A stretch of 64,000 nt of DNA, from the NCBI GenBank assembly GCA_963680875.1, contig OY804579.1, positions 21,437,804-21,501,803 on the forward strand, in the 5' to 3' direction. Origin of the DNA: Bathymodiolus brooksi. Taxonomy: Eukaryota; Mollusca; Bivalvia; Mytilida; Modiolidae. The translations under genes were made by a program, and so were the position numbers. Below, in pieces: positions 57,266 through 64,000 of the stretch (positions are counted from its first letter, which is position 1; every line of letters starts with the position of its first letter). A model generated the notes under the pieces. It ran no database searches and was not told where the DNA came from. It was given only the letters and a program-made list of their open reading frames with translations.

Positions 57266-57919
57266 TGGTTTGGGACAGGCGTAAAAATGTAGCTGGATTA
57301 AATCAGTTAATGGGATCCCAAACCCTCCATTCTTCATAACTGGATCCTAAGCCCTCCATTCTTGATAACTGGATATCAAGCGCCAATACATATATGTATA
57401 AACAAACTATAAACAAGGTCCTGCTCAGATTCGCTTCCACTCAATTAGACCACATACTATCACCAAAATGAATGACAACATAAACATGGACAAAACAATA
57501 GAACTATCAATGAATGCTAGGAATTCGCCGACTACTAGCTAGAAAGGCAGAACATGTTGATCATTACTCACAAGCGAAACTAATAACTGATACTTCGAAC
57601 ACATTTAATATTAATCACTCATGAACATCAACAAAAAATAATGGTCTTCGTAGGAAACTAGAACAAATATGTCCACAACTTATTGAACATTAAATAGTAA
57701 TATGATATGGAATGAAATATAAATACCTCTTTGGTATCTTCAAACTCCTCTTAATTGCTAGTTTATGCTTGCCTTTTCTAGCCTTTACATGTAGGAAACT
57801 ATTCATATAGGTATACTATATTGTACTTTTGAGTTGTCGAAATTAAATTCTTAATAATGAAATGTCAGTAATATAACTGTATGGTATATTTATTGGTGTT
57901 TTTCCATAAGACTTATGCT
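57266..57919. other. Anonymous DNA with a short UTR tip
   Basis: 57726-57750 reads CCTCTTTGGTATCTTCAAAC, the 3' tip of the type I UTR. A CCCTCCATTCTTGATAACTGG-like doublet lies at about 57310-57370. No gene. Confidence 0.45.
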
Positions 57920-58110
57920 GACACAATTAAAACGATGAGCAACACGACATTACCAAGACATCCATGGATGAATCCAGATGCGCGCCTCGTTACTAATAGT
58001 CAAGTCTGGTAATCGTGTTGTTGGTTATAGAGGAAAGAAAATAAAATGCGCAAAAGGTAAAATATCAATTGCCATTTGCAATACCACCGCGATGACGATT
58101 GTAGGATTTG
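57920..58110 (-). mobile_element. RT retroelement UTR, proximal part
   Basis: GATGAGCAACACGACATTAC, GCGCGCCTCGTTACTAATAG, CAAGTCTGGTAATCGTG. It leads into RT coding remains on the same strand. Confidence 0.65.
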
Positions 58111-58330
58111 TGTACCGATGACCTAGGGAACATATCATTTGTTTGAGTAGCTAAAGTGTCAGCAAGTGAGGTATGTCCAGAACATCACTTCTGAGCACAA
58201 TTCCCCTAAAATGATGTACGAGTTGCAAAATGTAAACTTCATAAGCTGGTACTGCTGAAATATTGCAACTGATGAATGAGAAGTTGACCATTGGAAAAGG
58301 AAGTAAGCACGTTTGTCGCAGATTTTTGAT
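58111..58330 (-). pseudogene. RT fragment, heavily decayed
   Basis: A minus-strand frame reads PMVNFSFISCNISAVPAYEV then YILQLVHH, matching the NFPFICSNIPAAPGYGVYIS region of the copy at 48647. No long frame survives. Confidence 0.6.
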
Positions 58331-60234
58331 CTTTGTTTTGTTTTTGCTTTTTAAAAAAAATCTTCCTCCGTTGTCGAGAATCTTGTCCTGGCAATTGACA
58401 ATATCTGCTTATGTTATTGCATAAACTATAAATCATAGCAGATTGACAGACTGCAGTGGGAATCAAAATCACCACACAGGGATTAAGACCGAGACATCTT
58501 AAAGACTGACACTCAGCAGAAAAAACCCCACAAAAGATCAAACCATCCCAATACTTTGTAATTCATTAAAAGATGACCTGTCCAAGAATCTGTGTCGTAT
58601 TGTGATATTGTCCTGGAAAACCTCACATTCATTCAGGATAATAAATAGCAGTTTTATTTCGTGCTATGTGTATTTGATATATTACTATCGTTATGTTACT
58701 CAATATATATATTGTTTTGACTCTGTTCAACCTCTAGTGATTCTACAAAATTATGCATCAAAAATCAATAAAGAACGTTATTGGTTTTTTTTTAGGTTTG
58801 TGGTATTTGTGTACATCTATAAGATTTGTAATTTTGTAAAATTGTAATTTATTTTTCGTGGACAGCATCGTTGTTCAACGATCCAACGCCTACGTTTAAA
58901 AACCGTTTCAGTCCAAAATTTGACTAATCCGTTTGCAATGTTTGCATTATTGTACAATGACAGGTTTCCATGTAGAAAACCCATATGAAATACTAGAATA
59001 TAATTGCACATGGAATATAAATCATTTCATGTTAGAACCTCCTCGAGATTTCAATTCAGAATGCATATATTTTTATTCTAAAGTTAAAAACACTTCATAT
59101 TGAATTTTCGCATAGGCTAATGTTGCAGTCTATTATTCAATTTAGTCATTAAATAAAGTTTCAGGTGAAATAAGCAACAAGTTTGTGATTTAAAATCATG
59201 TCAGAAGTTACTGTTACATGGCAATATCATTACGTCGTGTTCGTCATCCCATTACGTTTTGTACATTTTCTCATGTTATTACCGGTTATGTGATAAATGA
59301 GAATAATCGTTAGAGAAAACCGAGGGACTTTCAAAAATTGTTTGTCGAAGATGGGTTGTTGTTCTCACTACGTTCGTTTTATCTATTTGTTTTTCGTAAA
59401 ACGTGTTGTTTGATGACTTGGGTTTGCTATAGTATTTCATAGCTATGATTCACTGACGTGGTGTCGTATATTCGAGTTGTGATAATGTACATCTCCTGTT
59501 GACTAGTTGATATAATATTATGTTTGTCTGTCGTCCATTAATTGTTTACATTTTGATCTTCTTAAGAACAACTGGTAAAATTGGACCACACGTGGAAGTG
59601 ATACTGCTTGGCTGACCCGCTTTAAAATGGAACAGCAAATACCATTTTTTTTCTTTGGTTTCACTCGAACGAGGTCATATTCCACAACTTACCACACTGG
59701 AGTCGCGGATCATTTACTACGTGCCTTCGTATAACCTTGGATAGTTCATTTACATCCATATCCTCTCATAGTAGTTAACATTGTTATGAAATATATCAAC
59801 AAAGCCTTAACCTATTAAAGATCTCTTGAAATCAATGCTTAAATGAGGGAAACTACATAACATGTCCTTCAAAGTCTGATTACTATAGTTTTAAGAGGCA
59901 ACCTGATACATTTTCGAACTTGCCATATTGTATAGTACGGGTTTATTATATCTATATACATGCTTACATTGCTTTGTTAGATAAACCAGCTAGGGATAAC
60001 ATTGAGATGTAAATAGAACTTTAACATGAATACCATGTCACATGCTATCTGTTTAAAGGAAATATTTAATGATCAATATAAGTTTGCTATTAATTTGATT
60101 TTTACTTTGTCGTAAAATTAATCCTGTTGGAATTAAATCCAGAAACTACGCTTTTAAATGATTTTATGCCCGTATTTACTAAGACATGTAATTAATAAAA
60201 GAACACTAGAAATGCTGTCCCTGTTAACAGTCAC
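58331..60234. other. AT-rich anonymous DNA
   Basis: 59298-59335 carries a type II UTR tip (TCGTTAGAGAAAACCGAGG). Short ORFs are unrecognised. Confidence 0.45.
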
Positions 60235-60420
60235 CATACAAGTTTGAAGGTACCAAAGGGGTAATCAGAAGCTTTAAATTGAAGGACAGACAATACAATG
60301 GTAAAAAGAAAAAAGACAGAAGGACAAACAGTAATCTAGAAACACTACACAGAAAACATAGGATCGAGCAAGCGAACCTCACTAAAAATCGTATGCGTAA
60401 TACATACAGATAGCATAAAC
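60235..60420 (-). mobile_element. RT retroelement UTR copy, type I
   Basis: Antisense AAGTTTGAAGGTACCAAAGG, GAAGGACAGACAATACAATG, GATCGAGCAAGCGAACCTC. The block equals one 66-bp array unit plus neighbours. Confidence 0.75.
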
Positions 60421-60484
60421 AAATCAAACTCCTTACAAAATAAATGGGAGTACAAACGAACTGAATATCATTATTACATTGAAA

Positions 60485-60640
60485 TTGAAGAGAATAACAA
60501 ACAACACGGTATTAAAAACAAGGAGATATGAAATTGAAGAAATTGAACAACACAAACCCCACTAAGACCGGAAAGAATCTCCGCTTCACCGGAAGTGTAA
60601 GCTATTATTCTGGTGAAGTAACTAAATGGGCATGAACTAT
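60485..60640 (-). mobile_element. RT retroelement UTR copy, decayed
   Basis: ATTGAACAACACAAACCCCA, CTAAGACCGGAAAGAATCTC and TTCACCGGAAGTGTAAGC follow the usual antisense order. Confidence 0.5.
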
Positions 60641-61604
60641 GTACGGAATCAGTCAAAAATATTATACAGAGGTAATGATTTTTAGCTTGGGATTTTGTTT
60701 TTGTATTAAATAGACTATTCTGTGGTTGGTTCGGGTGTACTTATTTGACGCATACATTTTACAAATAAACTTATTTGAACATGCCTGCAAGAACTGCTAA
60801 CCCTTCCCAACATTTTACTGGATAGGTTAATTTGAATGTTCCGCTACTCCTACCCCCTTGTTTAACGTGGTAAGTAAATTTCCAGAAACTTACAAGATTC
60901 ATACTATTTCATTGAAGATGTATGTACTACGTAAATAATAATTGCTACAATATGTTAGACAATTACCAAATGTAGCATTTTAGTAAATATAAAAAAAGCA
61001 CCAGATATGTCTAAAGTTAGACTAAAAATGTAGATATAGAATTTCATGCGGACTAGAATTTCTGGAAAACATTCATTGGGTACGCTTAAGGTCAAAATAT
61101 TTCAAGTACAAATAATGTAAACTGATATTGACGTATCCTCGTCAAGAATCTAAAATTAAGTATAAAATATAAAGGTCTCTTCAAGCAGATTAAAATTTTA
61201 CCATCTGAGAGTTTTAAATAAAAAAAAAACCAATCTGTCTAACCTAAATCCCTTGCGAATATATATCAGTATTTTTAAATTGCAGCTTTAACGTCAATGT
61301 CTAGTTAGAATCTTACTAAGAAAGAGTTCAACTATTTAACTTAGAAAAGCGCAATGCGTGGACACACTAGGGAATACGTAATAACGCTATGTTCTAACAT
61401 TAGTGAACGTCCTAGCAAACAGAGAGAGAGAGACCAATGATGGGAAAGATTTAAAATACGTTAGTGTATGTCTGGCGAAATACTCTGTAAATAATTTGAA
61501 CGGCGAATTGGTGGTGATTAACTTATTGTGTTCTCATAAAATTACAATTATATAGAACTTCATTTTGATATGTATTTCGAGAATGTGAAAAAAACATGGG
61601 TTCG
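60641..61604. other. AT-rich DNA with a degenerate hammerhead-like motif
   Basis: 61046-61086 on the minus strand reads CCCAATGAATGTTTTCCAG, AAATTCTAGTCCGCATG, a decayed relative of the 33-kb hammerhead without its CTGATGA core. No gene. Confidence 0.45.
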
Positions 61605-61775
61605 TCTCGATTTTGGTGAGATCCGTGTTGCTCTCCTGTTTGGTTTTCTGTGTTCTATTTTTTCTTTTGTTTGTCTGCGTCATGTGTCTTGTGTGTCCAT
61701 TGTTGCCAGTGTCTCTCGACTTTCCATTCTTGATTGCTCCTTCGGGTTTCAATGTCGTTTATTTATAATTGTACA
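61605..61775 (+). mobile_element. Type II UTR copy
   Basis: GAGATCCGTGTTGCTCTCC, TTTGTTTGTCTGCGTCATGT, GTCTTGTGTGTCCATTGTTG, CCAGTGTCTCTCGACTTTCC, GCTCCTTCGGGTTTC. It is the best single-copy counterpart of the 15002-17774 unit. Confidence 0.75.
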
Positions 61776-61851
61776 CCTTCGTTGATGTATTACGATTATT
61801 AGTGTATACTATTTCATATGTTAATTGTTCAACTATGCTTGATCCTTAACC

Positions 61852-62105
61852 ACATCGTTGGCTTAATGACTAGCGTCTTCGGCTCGAGATCTTAGCTTCA
61901 AACCCCGTTCGTGCCACATTAAGAACAATAACAATGGTGTTTGTTGTTTCTCCACTAATTGTTCATCTATAATGAGTAAGAACAAAGATGTGTGTCCGAG
62001 TAGAGCTATTCATCTACCAACGGACTGTTGTTTCAGTCAGTTGGCACTATAAAGATTCAATTAAGCGTGTTGGACTAGTACAAAGTGGACCTCATCATCA
62101 TTTCA
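61852..62105 (+). mobile_element. tRNA-derived SINE, third family
   Basis: GTTGGCTTAATGACTAGCGT resembles a Pol III A box in a tRNA-like head, and GCTTCAAACCCCGTTCGTGC a B box and acceptor side. The two are about 40 bp apart. A non-tRNA body follows (GTTTCTCCACTAATTG, GTCAGTTGGCACTATAAAG). Confidence 0.6.
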
Positions 62106-62354
62106 TTCATAGAATGTAACTTGTTCTCGCCATAATATAGCTGTACAATTGCTCACCCTTTTTTAATTTTTTTTATCAGAGTTCGTGTATGTCATCAAGT
62201 ATATTAGTCGATGTTTTCTGATTTACCATGATCAAAGCAATTTCTGCATAACACTCGTTTCGCTATGTCTATATGATAAATGATGGAACTGTTTTCTTTT
62301 CTCATATGCTCAATAGTTTTCAAATTGGCCGTTTGTATTTGAGTTCTTCTCTAT

Positions 62355-62500
62355 TCTACATCAAATACCGTAGGTAAACCCAAGTTAATATGCTCCTCGT
62401 GTAATTGTGGCGCCCATCGTGTTACTCAGGGTAATGATAACAATGCAGTAAATGGTGTATGCGAGGCTGAAAGGACAGGAAAAAATTACGTAAGTGGAAG
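62355..62500 (-). mobile_element. RT retroelement UTR copy, proximal part
   Basis: GGCGCCCATCGTGTTACTCA and GGTAATGATAACAATGCAGT, then GAGGCTGAAAGGACAGG. It contains a single form of the 56-bp satellite core. Confidence 0.6.
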
Positions 62501-62895
62501 TAAATCCTGAGTTATTTGTTTTACAGACTATAGGTATTCTATTTGTACTAATGCAAACTGATTACAAAAAATGCTTATTGTTTGAAGAAAGTCATTTGTC
62601 TTTTCATGCATTGAAAGCGTGTTTTATAACCATATCTCATTGGGACAGTTTTACAAATTGCTTTGTAATGTTGAAATAACATGCTACACCACAGATGATT
62701 AATATCATACAATTATATGTTCTGTTAACTACCAATGTTTTCTCTAGATACAAATCTCATCCTCCTCCATAGAATTAACCCCTACGCCTTACTATTAATC
62801 GAGGTGATGTGAGAAACAATAACGTATGTCTGTTCTGGTAAGCACTTCCTCGTTAATATCATGATTATAAGTCTTATCATTAACGACGGATTTTT
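62501..62895. other. Anonymous sequence
   Basis: No gene is recognised. A TA tract at 62899-62925 ends it. Confidence 0.45.
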
Positions 62896-62925
62896 TACAT
62901 ATATATATATATATATATATATATA

Positions 62926-63083
62926 CGTCTGAAAATTAAACCAAACAGTGTTAGAATTAGATTTTAGAGCTGTCAAATTTTTGTTCTTCCCTCGACGGGA
63001 TTTGAACCCACACCATTGTTACACTGCAGCACCATTCGCTTAGCCTTACGTCCAGCGCCCTAGACCACTCGACTACATCCACT
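62926..63083 (-). mobile_element. tRNA-derived SINE, copy 1
   Basis: On the minus strand a tRNA-like head has TAGTCGAGTGGTCTAGGGCG (A box) and GTGGGTTCAAATCCCGTCGA (B box), followed by a short body and a TA-repeat tail. The head may derive from a long-variable-arm tRNA (Ser or Leu type); it is too altered for a functional tRNA call. Nearly identical to 63394-63552. Confidence 0.75.
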
Positions 63084-63393
63084 CCCTAAAAAAAGGAGCT
63101 TCAATAGTCGTAGTGTTACCTTGTCTCGTAAGGCAAATCTAGGGATGGGCGTAATACATGTGTATAAGCGTGTGTAGATGGTACATATATACTTAATATT
63201 ATAATTTGACAGCAATCTAACTCAGCAATTTTTAATATATTGGATAGGATAATGAAGAATTATTCACTATACAGTCACAGGAAATAAAGTATATTATACA
63301 AACGTCTAGAAGCAAGTGACAACCATACAATATATCTGTCCCACTGGATCTCAAAGTTACTTTAAAGGATACTAGGTTAATACTAAATATTAT
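63084..63393. other. Spacer between SINE copies
   Basis: AT-rich, no gene or further repeat recognised. Confidence 0.5.
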
Positions 63394-63552
63394 ATACGTC
63401 TGAAAATTAAACCAAACAGTGTTAGAATTAGATTTTAGAGCTGTCAAATTTTGTTCTTCCCTCGACGGGATTTGAACCCACACCATTGTTACACTGCAGC
63501 ACCATTCGCTTAGCCTTACGTCCAGCGCCCTAGACCACTAGACTACATCCAC
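63394..63552 (-). mobile_element. tRNA-derived SINE, copy 2
   Basis: Differs from copy 1 by one lost T in the T-run and a C to A change in the CCACTCGACTAC block. Same strand, 468 bp apart. Confidence 0.75.
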
Positions 63553-63609
63553 TATATATATATAAAAGAAATTAGTAAAAGAAAACAAGTCGGATCTTTC
63601 ACAACATTC

Positions 63610-63652
63610 TTGTACTAACGTTTTCACTGCTGTTGCAGATCTTCAGGTACAA
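63610..63652 (-). ncRNA. Hammerhead ribozyme candidate, best copy
   Basis: On the minus strand: stem I strand TTGTAC, core CTGAAGA (position 7 may be any base), stem II CTGC-AACA-GCAG flanked by a T-T mismatch, GAAA, stem III A-A paired with T-T around a CG loop, cleavage triplet TTA (an NUH), and return strand GTACAA, which pairs with TTGTAC over six of six positions. All universally conserved core bases are in place. Cleavage activity is inferred. Confidence 0.7.
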
Positions 63653-63671
63653 TGTTTAACACTTATAAATA

Positions 63672-63714
63672 TTGTACCTGAACATCTGCAACAGCAGTGA
63701 AAACGTTAGTACAA
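63672..63714 (+). ncRNA. Hammerhead ribozyme, core-mutated twin
   Basis: Inverted copy of the previous motif. The core reads CTGAACA: the catalytic G at position 8 is C (63683). Stems I, II and III and the TTA triplet are unchanged, so it should fold but not cleave well. Confidence 0.6.
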
Positions 63715-63766
63715 GAATGTTGTGAAAAATCCGTCTTGTTCTTTTTCTTACTAATTTCTTTTATAT

Positions 63767-64000
63767 GTACCAGCATACGGATTTCATTTGACTTTTTGAT
63801 ATATATAATTAGTTTTTCCTTATAAAAAGCAATATGCAACATTTTTATAATAATGTGGTCTTGTCCAGGTAATATGCCAAATTATTACCCAGCTAATATG
63901 CCAAAATATTACAGTACCAAATATCACTACAGAAATTTACACGAAGTATAATAATACGTAAAAAAAAATTAGAATATGATACCTGACCAGAACGTTTTGC
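63767..64000. other. AT-rich anonymous DNA to the right edge
   Basis: A short doublet (AATATGCCAAATTATTAC / AATATGCCAAAATATTAC) lies at about 63871-63915. Nothing else is recognised. Confidence 0.4.

Larger units (their letters stand above)
63560..63766. mobile_element. Foldback with hammerhead motifs in both arms
   Basis: Left arm 63560-63653 and right arm 63671-63766 are inverted copies with only a few differences; the loop is about 17 bp. Outer ends read ATAAAAGAAATTAGTAAAAG and its inverse, next to a TA run. Inverted terminal repeats carrying hammerheads are known for some Penelope-like elements; here no coding part lies between. Confidence 0.75.

Noticed and set aside
61852..61912. Functional tRNA gene
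   Set aside because: The head is shortened between the boxes and runs into a non-tRNA body.
62985..63083. Functional tRNA gene
   Set aside because: A and B boxes are present, but the cloverleaf is not convincing, the sequence occurs twice, and it continues into a SINE body with a TA tail.

Overview
This window looks like repeat-rich nuclear DNA of an animal, most likely a bivalve mollusc and possibly a mussel or a related pteriomorph. That placement is inference. It rests on AT-rich, intron-like sequence with no dense coding, on tRNA-derived SINEs and reverse-transcriptase (RT) retroelements of a kind I associate with bivalve genomes, and on the absence of any bacterial operon or ribosome-binding-site pattern. 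I recognise no intact host gene. Every protein signal I can support belongs to a decayed transposable element.

Layout. 1-9745 is a 56-bp satellite that is cut by the left edge. 9746-14930 holds the element flanking that satellite, a SINE fragment, a LINE 3' remnant and two retroelement 3' ends. 15002-17774 is a minisatellite whose unit shrinks from 56/64 bp to 23 and 16 bp. 18353-18915 holds a long palindrome and a MITE-like element. 19125-26912 is a 66-bp minisatellite of about 118 units. 27590-27956 is a 37-bp tandem repeat. 28465-38050 is a mosaic of retroelement 3' ends, SINE pieces and hammerhead-ribozyme repeats. 38829-48170 is a nest of DNA transposons: piggyBac-like ends, a broken piggyBac transposase, a hAT-like element with an 8-bp target duplication and a Tc1/mariner-like MITE. 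48368-50910 holds RT pseudogenes of two lineages. 50911-62890 is mostly anonymous AT-rich DNA with scattered element fragments. 62920-63766 holds two copies of a SINE and a foldback carrying hammerhead ribozyme motifs.

Two themes connect the window. First, the three large arrays appear to be expansions of different segments of one family of RT-retroelement 3' untranslated regions (UTRs). That family is also present as about 18 dispersed copies, and in two places the RT C-terminus reads straight into it. Second, three places (33326-33365, 38781-38822, 63610-63652) show the full hammerhead layout on the minus strand: stem I, CUGANGA, stem II, GAAA, a very short stem III and an NUH cleavage triplet. 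One lies in a tandem dimer with a 194-bp spacing. This fits the ribozymes known from Penelope-like elements and animal retrozymes. It is the most interesting signal in the window.
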